Source: Phycisphaera sp. | Lineage (GTDB): Bacteria; Planctomycetota; Phycisphaerae; Phycisphaerales; UBA1924 | Assembly: GCA_003712165.1 (NCBI GenBank) | Contig: RHLH01000001.1 | Span: 3,073,575-3,137,574 of the forward strand | DNA: 64,000 nucleotides | Direction of reading: 5' to 3' | In this document: positions 53,087 to 61,614 of the stretch, one piece after another | Layout: the number at the start of each line of letters is the position of its first letter | Position numbering within the stretch: position 1 is the first letter of the stretch | The notes under the pieces: model-generated | Told to the model about the DNA's origin: nothing | What the model saw: only the letters and a program-made list of their open reading frames with translations | Databases searched by the model: none | Translations under genes and position numbers: made by a program

Positions 53087-54201
53087 GCCTGCTCGACCGG
53101 TACATCGCGAGGCAGTACCTGATCAACGTGGTCGCGCTGTTCGTGATCCTGTTCGCGTTCGTGGTGACGATCGATGTCGCGATCAATCTGGACCGGTTCT
53201 GGAGGATCGCCGGGGCCCGCGGGTCCGCCGACGGCGATGCTGGGGTGCTCAGGCAGTGCGTGGTCACGGTCCTGCTCGTCGCGGATTTCTGGTGGCCAAA
53301 GCTGCTCCAGCTCTTCAACCTGATGCTCGGGCTCGTGCTCGCCGGCGCAATGGGATTCACATGCACACAGATGGTCAGACACCGAGAGCTGATCGCGGTG
53401 CTCGCGTCGGGCCAGAGCCTCCGCCGGGTGGTCAAGCCCATCATGATCGTCGCGCTCGGGATGACGCTGCTCGCAGTGATCAACCAAGAGACTGTCCTGC
53501 CCCGCATCGCGCCGCTGCTTGCTCGTGACCACGGCCAGGCCGGGCAGCGAAACGTGGACGTCACCAACGTCCCGATGATGCGGGACAGCAAAGATCGGCT
53601 GCTCTACGCGAGGCTGTTCAACCCCGCGACCGACACGATCACCGACTTCGAGTTCGTCGAGCGTGACCCGACCGGGGCAGCCCTCAGACGCTCATATGGT
53701 CCCGAGGCAACCTGGGATGGAGAGGCTTGGGTCGCCGAGCATGCAACGGTCGAACCGCTCAGCAGCCCGGGCACGACGCAGGTCGGCGTGCCCGTGAGGT
53801 TCGAGACCGACCTCGACCCGATCGCGCTTGTTGTGCGCCAGTACGCGGACTACAGCCAGAACCTCAGCTGGAGCCAGCTCGGTCAGCTTCTCGAGCAGAC
53901 CAAGGGAGGCGACGAGAATGTCCGGAACAGGCTGCAGCGCACCAAGTACGGCAGGGTCTCGATCGTGCTGACGAACCTGATCTCGCTGGTTCTGGTCATG
54001 CCCTTTTTCATCGTCCGGGTGCCGGGCAACATGGTGACCCAGGCGCTCAAGGGCGCGCCCGTCGCGATGGTTGCTCTCATCGGGGGCACGGTCGGGGCGA
54101 CGGCTCCGGTCGCGGGTGTCGCACCGATGGTCTCGGTCTTCATCCCGGTCATCGTGCTCTTGCCGCTGGCGGTCGCGGTCGCGATCAGCCCGAAGACCTG
54201 A
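53083..54201 (+). CDS. LptF/LptG-family LPS export permease (short form)
   Basis: 372 aa, the usual length for this family. RYIARQYLINVVALFVILFAFVVTIDV is the first span. MVRHRELIAVLASGQSLRRVVKPIMI is the coupling loop that meets the ATPase, and three spans close the protein. The start overlaps the upstream permease stop (ATGA). The pair forms the membrane part of an LptB2FG exporter; the ATPase gene, lptB, lies about 7.4 kb away at 61.6-62.4 kb. This supports an LPS-bearing outer membrane in this organism. Confidence 0.87.
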   Translation: MSLLDRYIARQYLINVVALFVILFAFVVTIDVAINLDRFWRIAGARGSADGDAGVLRQCVVTVLLVADFWWPKLLQLFNLMLGLVLAGAMGFTCTQMVRHRELIAVLASGQSLRRVVKPIMIVALGMTLLAVINQETVLPRIAPLLARDHGQAGQRNVDVTNVPMMRDSKDRLLYARLFNPATDTITDFEFVERDPTGAALRRSYGPEATWDGEAWVAEHATVEPLSSPGTTQVGVPVRFETDLDPIALVVRQYADYSQNLSWSQLGQLLEQTKGGDENVRNRLQRTKYGRVSIVLTNLISLVLVMPFFIVRVPGNMVTQALKGAPVAMVALIGGTVGATAPVAGVAPMVSVFIPVIVLLPLAVAVAISPKT

Positions 54202-54228
54202 GCCCCTTCACTCGTATGGGCGCGGTCG

Positions 54229-54246
54229 TTGTATACATGTATACAA
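54229..54246. promoter_or_regulatory. Perfect 18 bp palindrome, candidate operator
   Basis: TTGTATACATGTATACAA, a perfect 18 bp palindrome 28 bp after the lptFG stop and about 42 bp upstream of the probable GH57 -35 element. AT-rich palindromes of this form are typical of GntR-type operators. No regulator gene is adjacent. Confidence 0.5.
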
Positions 54247-54287
54247 AAACACTCTCGTCTTTGACGCCTCGTTAGGCCTCACTCGGG

Positions 54288-54316
54288 TTGACTCAACGGG
54301 TACACTTAACTGGAAT
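54288..54316 (+). promoter_or_regulatory. Candidate sigma-70-type promoter of the GH57 gene
   Basis: A TTGACT -35 element (54288-54293), a 17 bp spacer and TGGAAT at 54311-54316. The -10 is a weak match (4 of 6) but spacing is ideal. The gene starts about 30 bp downstream, just after a hairpin. Confidence 0.4.
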
Positions 54317-54317
54317 A

Positions 54318-54331
54318 GCCCCGCTCGGGGC
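54318..54331 (+). promoter_or_regulatory. Hairpin in the GH57 leader
   Basis: GCCCCG-CT-CGGGGC, a 6 bp perfect stem immediately upstream of the AAAGGG ribosome site of the GH57 gene. It might hinder or stabilise the message start. Its short loop makes it small but strong. Confidence 0.3.
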
Positions 54332-54346
54332 GTGAAAGGGTCTGCT

Positions 54347-55636
54347 ATGGCTTCGGTGGTTTTCTATTTCCAGGTGCATCAACCGTTTCGGATCAAGCCT
54401 TACTCGGTGTTCGATGATCATCCGTTCTACTTCGACACCGACAAGAACGGCTCGATCTGCCAGAAGGTCGCCGACAAATGCTACAGGCCGATGAACCGGG
54501 TGCTGCTCGATCTCATCAAGGAGAACGATGGCAACTTCCGCTGCGCGTTCTCGATCTCGGGTGTCGCGATCCAGCAGTTCGAAGAGTTCGCACCGGATGT
54601 GCTCGATCAGTTCAAGCAGCTCGCCGAGACCGGGTGCGTCGAGTTCCTTGCGGAGACCTCGCATCACTCGCTGAGCTTTCTGTACTCGCGCGACGAATTC
54701 GAACAGCAGGTCGACACGCACACCAAGCTCATGCAGGAGCACTTCAACCAGACGCCGGCCGTGTTCCGCAACACCGAGCTCGTGTACTCGAACGAAGTCG
54801 GGCACGCGGTCAGCAAGATCACGGACGCCGACGGTAACCCTCGCTTCAAGGGCATCTGCTGCGAGGGGTGGGATCACTACCTCGGGTTCCGCAAGCCCAG
54901 CTACATCTACACCCCACCCAGCACACCGATCGGCGCGGGCGGCAAGCCTCTTGGTCTGCTTCTGAAGAACTACCGCCTGTCAGACGACGTCGCATTCCGG
55001 TTCAGCAACCGGGGCTGGACGGAGTGGCCTCTCTCCGCCGAGAAGTTCGCGAGCTGGGTCAACAACGTCAACGGCGACGGGTTCCTCGTCAACCTGTTCA
55101 TGGACTACGAGACATTCGGTGAGCACCAGTGGGCGGACACGGGCATCTTCGAATTCATGCGCGCCCTGCCCAAGGCCGTTTTCGACGTGAACCCCGGGCA
55201 GAACCACTTCATCACGCCCTCGATGGCGCTAGACGAGTTCACGCCCGTGGGTGAGTACGACGTGCCGCATTACCTCAGCTGGGCCGACACAGAGCGTGAT
55301 CTCTCCGCCTGGCTGGGCAACGCGATGCAGGCCAACGCGCTGCACGAGACGTACCGCATCGAGGACGACATCCGCAAGCTCGCGGTCGATACGAGCCTGT
55401 CGGCGGACGAGCAGAAAACCGCGGGCTACCTGCTCGAAGACTGGCGCAAGCTGACGACGAGCGACCATTTCTACTACATGTGCACGAAGTACTGGGCCGA
55501 TGGTGATGTGCACAAGTACTTCTCGCCGTACGACTCACCGTACGACGCGTACATCAACTTCATGAACGTGCTGGACAACGTGCAGGCGCGGCTTGCGGAG
55601 TTTGGGAAGAAGGAAACGCTCAAGGTCGGGTCATGA
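54347..55636 (+). CDS. Glycoside hydrolase family 57 (alpha-amylase-like)
   Basis: 429 aa. GH57 landmarks are the opening VHQPFR (H11-Q12-P13), CVEFLAETSHHSLSFL, the FRNTELVYSNEV region with the likely catalytic glutamate, and FMDYETFGEHQW (about 250-261) with the acid/base Asp. The family acts on alpha-glucans such as glycogen or maltodextrin, in the cytoplasm. The ATG at 54347 has AAAGGG 7 bp upstream. Its stop overlaps that of the convergent gatB within TCATGA. Candidate regulatory elements lie just upstream. Confidence 0.9.
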   Translation: MASVVFYFQVHQPFRIKPYSVFDDHPFYFDTDKNGSICQKVADKCYRPMNRVLLDLIKENDGNFRCAFSISGVAIQQFEEFAPDVLDQFKQLAETGCVEFLAETSHHSLSFLYSRDEFEQQVDTHTKLMQEHFNQTPAVFRNTELVYSNEVGHAVSKITDADGNPRFKGICCEGWDHYLGFRKPSYIYTPPSTPIGAGGKPLGLLLKNYRLSDDVAFRFSNRGWTEWPLSAEKFASWVNNVNGDGFLVNLFMDYETFGEHQWADTGIFEFMRALPKAVFDVNPGQNHFITPSMALDEFTPVGEYDVPHYLSWADTERDLSAWLGNAMQANALHETYRIEDDIRKLAVDTSLSADEQKTAGYLLEDWRKLTTSDHFYYMCTKYWADGDVHKYFSPYDSPYDAYINFMNVLDNVQARLAEFGKKETLKVGS

Positions 55637-57172
55637 CCCGCTGATCTTGCGCTCAAGGATGTCCTTGACCAGCTTCGCGTCCGCGGAGCCGCCTGACTTC
55701 TTTTTCACCTCGCCGATCAGTCGCCCGATCGCCGCGGCTTTGCCGGCTCGGATCTGCTCGACCATCTCGGTCTGCTCGGCGATCACCTCGTCGCACCATG
55801 TCTCGAGCTGACCCGTGTCCGATATCTGTACGAGCCCGAGGTGCTCGGCGATGGCATTGGCTGACTCGTCGTTACCGATCATCGCCGCGACGACCGCGTC
55901 GGCGCTCTGGGCGCTAATGGTGTCCTCGTGCCTGAGTTTCACAAGCTCAGCAAGGCGCGCTGCATCCAGATCCAGTTCCCCGATCGACTTGCCAAGTGCA
56001 TTGGCGGCCTTGGTCACCGAGCGGATGATCAGGATCGACGCGTGTCGATCCGCGTCCGACGCGGGAACCCCAGAGTCCGGAGCGATCGTGCGCGCCCCGT
56101 CGAACAGCGCCGACGCGGCCTTGCTCTCAGCGATCTGCTGCGCATCGCGTTCGCTCAGGCCCTGCCCATCCACATACCGCTTCATCTTCGCCAGCGGCAA
56201 TTCGGGCATGCGTGCGCGGATGTCGCTGAGCCACTTCTGGTCCAACACCACCGGCGCGAGATCGGGCTCGGGGAAGTAGCGGTAATCGAGCGCATCTTCC
56301 TTGGAGCGCTGGAGGACGGTGATCTCTTTGTCGTCGTCCCAGCCCCGCGTGGACTTCATGCCCGGGCCGTGCGTCTCGCCCGACTCGACCCATCGCCTGG
56401 GCTGGTGTTTGATCTCATACGCGATCGCGCCGGAGAGCGAGCGGAAGGAGTTGAGGTTCTTGACCTCGACGATGGGCGTGGCGATGGCACTGCCGTCCTT
56501 GAGTGTGAGCTCGAGGTTGATGTTTGGCTCGAACCGCATGTGGCCTCGCATCATCACGCCCTGCGTCGCGCCGACGGCTTTGCAGATCGTGCGGGCAAAC
56601 CTGCCGAACGCGACGGCTTCGTCCGCCGAGTGCATGTCGGGCTCGGTCACGATCTCCAAGAGCGGCGTTCCCGCGCGGTTGAGATCGACCAGCGAGTGGC
56701 TCGCTCCCTCGTGAACCAGCTTGCCCGCGTCTTCTTCGAGGTGTGCGCGGATGATGCGCACGGGGTTGGTTGCTGCGCTCAGATCGATGAACCCGCTCTC
56801 GTCCATGACAGGCACATCCAGCACACCCTCTGCGCACACTGGCAGGTCGTACTGGCTCGTCTGGTACGCCTTTGGCAGGTCTGGATAGAAGTAGCTCTTG
56901 CGGTCCCAGATTGTGCGTTCGTTGAGCCTGCACCCGAGCGCGAGCCCCACGAGCATCGAGAGCTCGACCGCCGCCCGGTTCATGACAGGCAGCGCCCCGG
57001 GCAGCGCGAGCACCACACGATCGGCCAGCGTGTTCGGGTGTGACTCCTCGGCGCCGGGCCTTGCGGTGTTCGGCGCGCGCGTGAGCAGCTTGGTCTGTGT
57101 CGCAAGCTGGACGTGGATCTCCATCCCGATGATGGGGCGGATCGAGGTGATGTCGTCGAGGGATCGTTGCAC
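55631..57172 (-). CDS. gatB: Aspartyl/glutamyl-tRNA amidotransferase subunit B
   Basis: 513 aa subunit of GatCAB, which converts misacylated Glu-tRNA(Gln) or Asp-tRNA(Asn) to the amide forms. It contains IIGMEIHVQLATQTKL, ALPVMNRAAVELSMLVGLALG, DRKSYFYPDLPKAYQTSQYD, DLNRAGTPLLEIVTEPD and RGHMRFEPNINLEL. The C-terminal YqeY-like tail ends ...VKKKSGGSADAKLVKDIL. No ATG fits; I use the GTG at 57172, 17 bp after the preceding gene and with AGGCGG upstream. gatA and gatC are not in the window. Confidence 0.93.
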   Translation of the reverse strand: MQRSLDDITSIRPIIGMEIHVQLATQTKLLTRAPNTARPGAEESHPNTLADRVVLALPGALPVMNRAAVELSMLVGLALGCRLNERTIWDRKSYFYPDLPKAYQTSQYDLPVCAEGVLDVPVMDESGFIDLSAATNPVRIIRAHLEEDAGKLVHEGASHSLVDLNRAGTPLLEIVTEPDMHSADEAVAFGRFARTICKAVGATQGVMMRGHMRFEPNINLELTLKDGSAIATPIVEVKNLNSFRSLSGAIAYEIKHQPRRWVESGETHGPGMKSTRGWDDDKEITVLQRSKEDALDYRYFPEPDLAPVVLDQKWLSDIRARMPELPLAKMKRYVDGQGLSERDAQQIAESKAASALFDGARTIAPDSGVPASDADRHASILIIRSVTKAANALGKSIGELDLDAARLAELVKLRHEDTISAQSADAVVAAMIGNDESANAIAEHLGLVQISDTGQLETWCDEVIAEQTEMVEQIRAGKAAAIGRLIGEVKKKSGGSADAKLVKDILERKISGS

Positions 57173-57189
57173 GCGTGGATCGTACCGCC

Positions 57190-58863
57190 TCAATCCCGCG
57201 GGGCGTTGCGGGCCGCGTCGATCGCGTTCCGGATCGCGGCTCTCTCGCTCCGCGCGACGTGCAGGGGCCTGGACCCGAGCCGGTGCGCAAGCTCCGCGAG
57301 CGTAAGCGGGTGGCCGACCTCGGTCGGCGCGAACCCGAACCTCAGCCTGAGCAGTTCGGCGTGGTCGTCGCTCACAGAGCCCAGACCCTGACGCAGCCTG
57401 ATGTCGGGTTCGATCCGGTGTTGCCACGCGCAGATGCGCTGGGTGAAGTCCGCGATCCGCTCGCCCGTTCCGATGACGCGGCGTGCCTTGCCGGGCTGGG
57501 CCTGGCTCATGGGCTTGAGCGAGAGCCGGTTCATCATGTCACGCATGGCGCGGTCCGCAGCGAGTGAGACGGGCGCCGCGAGCCTGCCGCCCGTGGACGG
57601 GTGGTGCCGATCGATCGCGACGCAGGACGCTCTCATGAGTGCCCCCATGATCGCGCGGAGCTTGGTGCCCCCCACCGCCTCGGCCTCGTGCCCGAGACGC
57701 GACTCGATCGTGCGCAAGAGGTTCGGCAGCTGAGATCTCACGAGCTCGGCCTTGATGCGCGCCGCCCAGCGGAGATCCGTTTCTACGCGGTCAACATCCG
57801 GCGCGTGCACGCCGTGCGCCGGGAGCTCTTCGATGAGTGACGCAGCCCGCGCGCGGAGCGCAACGTACGCCTTGGCTCTGGCTTTCTCTTCGACAGCGGG
57901 CATCACCGTCACGGCGCGAGAGAGAGCAAGCAGCTCTGCCAGCCCGGTCGGTCCTTCTTGACCGATTCCTGCTCTCGCGTACTCCGTCTCGACGCCTACT
58001 TCGTCCGGCGCCCCATCAAGGCCGTCACGGATCGCAGACAGGAGGTTGCGAAGGACGTTTGCTCGCTCATCGGCAGTAACGCGCTGCACCGCGGGCCTTG
58101 GCTTTCCGAGTCGGTCAGCGATCTCTCCCGGCTCGATCGACCGGCGCCACGCCCTGTACGCGAATCTGCGCTGTTTCTCCGTTAATGGTCCCGACTCGTC
58201 GAAGATCGGTTCGTCGCTCTCGGAGTCGTGCTTCCGCAGGATCTGGCGGACCGTCTCGTGACCGCGGCCGATTTGTTCTGAGACGAGCAGCGCCGCCTGA
58301 TTGAGCGTTTTGCCTGTGCTCGCCTCCTCGCGCGCCATCTCGATGACCAGTTCGCGCGTGTCGTCGTCGAGTCGCGTAAAGCTCGACGCAGAGTCGATCA
58401 CCGCTGCCTCGCGGCGTTCGAAGCTCTGCACCGCTTCCTGCGTAAAAACAACACGGGGTCTGCCCGAGGGACCGATCACCCGCCGAGACAGCAGCCCCTT
58501 CTTGCGGTACCGCTCGAGTGTCTTTCGGCTCACGCTCCATCTCGAACAGAGCTCGTCGGGCGAGAGCGCCTGCGGGACTTCGTCGATCGATATCTTCGCC
58601 GCGGCGGACAGATGCTCGGCGAGTGCCGCAAGCTCCCCCAGGAGTGCCTGCCCTGTGATCACCGAAGGGCTCACGATGTCCTTGCGGTACCCGGTCACGC
58701 GGAAGACAACGAAGTCCTCGGGGTAGTCCTGATCGGACTGGATGTCATCGACGAGTTCTTCGGTGCGCGCAAGATCTCTGAGCAGCGCGTGCTTGGGAGC
58801 GAAGCGCAGCTGCTTGGCGAGGTCCTCGATGGCCTCGACCGTGAGTCTTGGAAGGGGCGGCAA
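57190..58863 (-). CDS. Large DNA-binding regulator with sigma-region-4-like C-terminus
   Basis: 557 aa. A central MerR-like helix-turn-helix (ELCSRWSVSRKTLERYRKKG) sits near 107-126, a second candidate near 205-240 (KTLNQAALLVSEQIGRGHETVRQIL), and the C-terminal 65 residues (LRLRFGFAPTEVG, LTLAELAHRLGSRPLHVARSERAAI) match sigma-70 region 4, the -35-binding part. A region-2-like stretch is not obvious, so it may be an unusual sigma factor or a regulator that borrowed region 4. It is co-directional with mqnA (18 bp) and gatB (17 bp). Function unknown but probably transcriptional. Confidence 0.65.
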   Translation of the reverse strand: MPPLPRLTVEAIEDLAKQLRFAPKHALLRDLARTEELVDDIQSDQDYPEDFVVFRVTGYRKDIVSPSVITGQALLGELAALAEHLSAAAKISIDEVPQALSPDELCSRWSVSRKTLERYRKKGLLSRRVIGPSGRPRVVFTQEAVQSFERREAAVIDSASSFTRLDDDTRELVIEMAREEASTGKTLNQAALLVSEQIGRGHETVRQILRKHDSESDEPIFDESGPLTEKQRRFAYRAWRRSIEPGEIADRLGKPRPAVQRVTADERANVLRNLLSAIRDGLDGAPDEVGVETEYARAGIGQEGPTGLAELLALSRAVTVMPAVEEKARAKAYVALRARAASLIEELPAHGVHAPDVDRVETDLRWAARIKAELVRSQLPNLLRTIESRLGHEAEAVGGTKLRAIMGALMRASCVAIDRHHPSTGGRLAAPVSLAADRAMRDMMNRLSLKPMSQAQPGKARRVIGTGERIADFTQRICAWQHRIEPDIRLRQGLGSVSDDHAELLRLRFGFAPTEVGHPLTLAELAHRLGSRPLHVARSERAAIRNAIDAARNAPRD

Positions 58864-58881
58864 GCGGTGGGTCCCCCGGTC

Positions 58882-59742
58882 TCAGCTCGTCGTGATCGCC
58901 GGCGAGGCGTGGACGAGCCCGGCCCGTTCAACAAGACCGCGACTGGCGCACATCTCGATGAACCTTTCTGCTGCCTTCTGCGCACGAGCGTCGTACTCGT
59001 AGAGGAGACAGGAGCCGATGTATTTCCTGGCGAGATCGACCGGCCAGCGGTGCTCGGGCGCGCGCGCCGAGACGATGGCGTCGATCCGGGTCCGGTTGTG
59101 CCGACGCTGGCGATCAAGGATCGCGCTGGCGGCGGCGACCGACGGGTCCTCCGTGCGGTCAGACCGGCACATCCAGACCGCATATACGAAGGGAAGCCCG
59201 GTCAGTTCCTTCCAGGCCTCGCCCAGGTCAAGCTGGTGCGGGTACCGGACCGCCGGGGGAGAGCCGGTCACAACCTTGTCACCGATCAAGAGGAGCGTCT
59301 CGGGCCACTCGCCGCTGGCGGGGTCGTCGAGGTCTGCGCCCCTGATGACAGGGATTTGTTCGCGTGCGTCATAGTCGATGAACTCGGGGGTGAGGCCGTG
59401 GAGTTCAGCGAGGAGAAGACGGGCCAGAACGACCGATGTATGGCTGTCGGTGTCGGCGTGGACCCTTGAGATCTGGTCGATAGGCACCTGCGAGTAGAGC
59501 CGGACTGTAAGCGTGGGCCCGTCGGAGCCGATCATCCCGGCGGGGAGCACGGACATGGGCACGCTCGATCTCGCGGCGTCGATCAGCGAGACCAGTGCGA
59601 CGTCGACCTCGTTGTTCTGGAGCATCGGGATGAGCCTGGACGGAACTGCGCGGACGAGTTCGGCTTCCTTGAGATCATCCAGACCCTCGATGAGCGGCAC
59701 GGTGTTGAGGTAACTGACGCAGCCTATCCGGAGGGTGTCCAT
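58882..59742 (-). CDS. mqnA: Chorismate dehydratase, futalosine menaquinone pathway
   Basis: 286 aa, MqnA/MqnD family. It opens with LRIGCVSYLNTVPLIEGLD, the MqnA hallmark, with VDVALVSLIDAA, LTVRLYSQVPI, DSHTSVVLARLLL and LLLIGDKVV in the expected order. It makes 3-[(1-carboxyvinyl)oxy]benzoate from chorismate, entering menaquinone synthesis; menaquinone would serve the Nuo complex. It heads the leftward operon with the sigma-like gene and gatB. MqnA is favoured over MqnD by the YLNT start. Other mqn genes are not seen. Confidence 0.9.
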   Translation of the reverse strand: MDTLRIGCVSYLNTVPLIEGLDDLKEAELVRAVPSRLIPMLQNNEVDVALVSLIDAARSSVPMSVLPAGMIGSDGPTLTVRLYSQVPIDQISRVHADTDSHTSVVLARLLLAELHGLTPEFIDYDAREQIPVIRGADLDDPASGEWPETLLLIGDKVVTGSPPAVRYPHQLDLGEAWKELTGLPFVYAVWMCRSDRTEDPSVAAASAILDRQRRHNRTRIDAIVSARAPEHRWPVDLARKYIGSCLLYEYDARAQKAAERFIEMCASRGLVERAGLVHASPAITTS

Positions 59743-59785
59743 CGCTCACCAGTGTACATCGCCCATCAGCCGATAGGACTTCCAG

Positions 59786-60451
59786 ATGAGCCCCTCAGAG
59801 ATTCCAAATCATTGCGACACCGGGATATACCTCTTGGGGGCAGGCGGGCACGCGCTGGTTGTCGCCGACGCTGTGCTCGCGGGGGGCCGATCCATCACCG
59901 GCTTCATGGACGACGCAGAGGACCCAGCACTAAAGAACCTCCGGTTATCGGACAATCAGACTCCGGCGCGTCTGTCGGGCCTTGAGGGACTCGATGCCAA
60001 ATCACTCGCCGGCAAGCCCTGGCTCATCGGGCTCGGTGATCTGGGTCTGAGGAGGGCCCTGATCGATCGGCTCTACGCAGCAGAGGAGGACCTGACCTCG
60101 GTCGTCCATCCCCGAACGATCGTGAGCGAGCACGCGGTCGTCGCGGGCGGGGTGTTCGTGGGGCCCGGAGCGATCGTCAACGCCAGAGCCCGGCTGCTCG
60201 ACCACGCGATCGTGAATTCTGGGGCGATCGTCGAGCACGACTGCCTGATCGCAGAGAACGCGCACATCGCGCCGGGTGCTGTTCTTGGCGGGACTGTGAA
60301 GGTCGGCAACGACACGCTCGTGGGACTCGGTGCAAGGGTCTTGCCGGGCGTGACGATCGGTTCGGGGTGCACCGTCGGCGCGGGGGCGGTGGTTCTAGCA
60401 GATGTTGCTGATGGCGTGACCGTGATCGGGTGCCCCGCAGTCAACCGGTGA
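59786..60451 (+). CDS. NeuD/PglD-type sugar acyltransferase
   Basis: 221 aa. An N-terminal Rossmann-like part (LLGAGGHALVVADAVLAGG) is followed by left-handed beta-helix hexapeptide repeats (VVHPRTIVSEHAVVAGGVFVG, HDCLIAENAHIAPGAVLGG, GLGARVLPGVTIGSGC). This architecture acetylates amino sugars such as those of sialic acid or bacillosamine pathways. The partner sugar-synthesis genes are absent nearby. It diverges from mqnA (43 bp apart) and converges on the PEP-CTERM gene with a 3 bp gap. Confidence 0.88.
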   Translation: MSPSEIPNHCDTGIYLLGAGGHALVVADAVLAGGRSITGFMDDAEDPALKNLRLSDNQTPARLSGLEGLDAKSLAGKPWLIGLGDLGLRRALIDRLYAAEEDLTSVVHPRTIVSEHAVVAGGVFVGPGAIVNARARLLDHAIVNSGAIVEHDCLIAENAHIAPGAVLGGTVKVGNDTLVGLGARVLPGVTIGSGCTVGAGAVVLADVADGVTVIGCPAVNR

Positions 60452-60454
60452 TGC

Positions 60455-61117
60455 TCAGCGGTCATCTCGACGAATACAGACTGCTGCCCCGAACCCAAGC
60501 ATTACAAGGGTCGCTGGCGCGGGTACCACTGTGACACTCGGCAGCGAGAGAATGGGCAGAAACGCGATCGGCACATCGCCCGGACTCCCATCTGCACGCT
60601 GGTATGTAATGATGTTGGCAAAGGGTGAGCCCGCGTACGCGCCGTCGAGCTGGCCGTGAAGAGCACTCACACCTGCGGTGAACTCGCGAGGTGTGTCATC
60701 AATGATCAATGTTTGAAAGCTATATATCTCGAGCGCATTGCTGCTGTCGGGGCCATCGGCGTTGTTGAGAGGCGGAAGCACGTTGCTCCCGGACGCCCCT
60801 AGAATCTGGTTGCCCACGACCACACCCGGATCTGCCGGCCCAAAGAAGTCACTATCGAACGCCGGGGCAAATCGGTTGTTGAGAATCTGGCTTCCTGCAC
60901 CATCGGTATGTTCCAGATCGAACGAGATGTTTGAGACAACCGCAAGGATCTCCTGATTCGGATCCGGATTCAGAAGCTCAGCGAAGAACGTCCACGTTAC
61001 CGTCTCCCCGGGCATGGCTATCTCTTGATCGACCTCAAGATATAAGAGCAATTCCGTTTGGGCCTGCGATGCGCCGGCGAGCAACGAAACCAGAACCGCC
61101 GTCTGAATCTGATTCAT
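60455..61117 (-). CDS. Exported PEP-CTERM protein
   Basis: 220 aa with a signal peptide (AVLVSLLAGASQAQ) and a C-terminal sorting signal (VVPAPATLVMLGFGAAVCIRRDDR). The middle part is a beta-rich domain with VTWTFFAELLNPDP and SNISFDLEHTDGAGSQILN, reminiscent of cohesin-like or choice-of-anchor folds in planctomycete surface proteins, but I cannot assign a family. An exosortase would be needed to process the tail and is not visible. Function unknown, presumably surface or extracellular. Confidence 0.82.
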   Translation of the reverse strand: MNQIQTAVLVSLLAGASQAQTELLLYLEVDQEIAMPGETVTWTFFAELLNPDPNQEILAVVSNISFDLEHTDGAGSQILNNRFAPAFDSDFFGPADPGVVVGNQILGASGSNVLPPLNNADGPDSSNALEIYSFQTLIIDDTPREFTAGVSALHGQLDGAYAGSPFANIITYQRADGSPGDVPIAFLPILSLPSVTVVPAPATLVMLGFGAAVCIRRDDR

Positions 61118-61203
61118 GAATCAACACCTTTCAATCTCGTTATACCTAAGATATGGCGTGCTTCATAGCTTAAAAATGAAAAGCGATGACTCGGTTTCGC
61201 CTT

Positions 61204-61614
61204 TTACTCGCCTCGGCTTGCGTCGCGCAGCGAGCGTGCCCGATCGAACAGCTCGCTCTCGGCTTCCATCGATTCGGCGGTGCCCGCCTCGGGAAGCTTC
61301 TCGAGATCAAAGTGCCAGTCGATCTCCGTCTTAATGCGCCATGGCGCGGCGATCGCGAAGAGATCGATCACTGGGTACTCCCAGATCGGCGCGACCGCTT
61401 CTCGCTCGGTCGTGATGGGCTCGTAGCCCTCGCGATTGAGGCGGACATCGTAGACGCCGAAGTAGCGGAAGCCCGTCTCGACAGGGGTACGTCCGATCTC
61501 TTCATCGTTGAGCACAACAATCGCGCCGGGTGGTTCGCTGGTGATTGTGATCGTGCGCTCGAGGCAGCCGCCCAGCACGGGCAGTGTCAACGCGAGCAAC
61601 GCGGCGCACCTCAT
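61204..61614 (-). CDS. PEGA-domain lipoprotein
   Basis: 136 aa. The lipobox is PVLGGC (cysteine at 17). A PEGA-type beta domain follows: ITSEPPGAIVVLNDEEIGRTPV and FGVYDVRLNREGYEP. PEGA domains are found on surface and cell-wall-associated proteins. The gene overlaps the end of lptB by 4 bp (ATGA), so it is translated with it, suggesting a role in the outer-membrane assembly context. The C-terminal 40 residues are acidic and not conserved. Confidence 0.82.
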   Translation of the reverse strand: MRCAALLALTLPVLGGCLERTITITSEPPGAIVVLNDEEIGRTPVETGFRYFGVYDVRLNREGYEPITTEREAVAPIWEYPVIDLFAIAAPWRIKTEIDWHFDLEKLPEAGTAESMEAESELFDRARSLRDASRGE

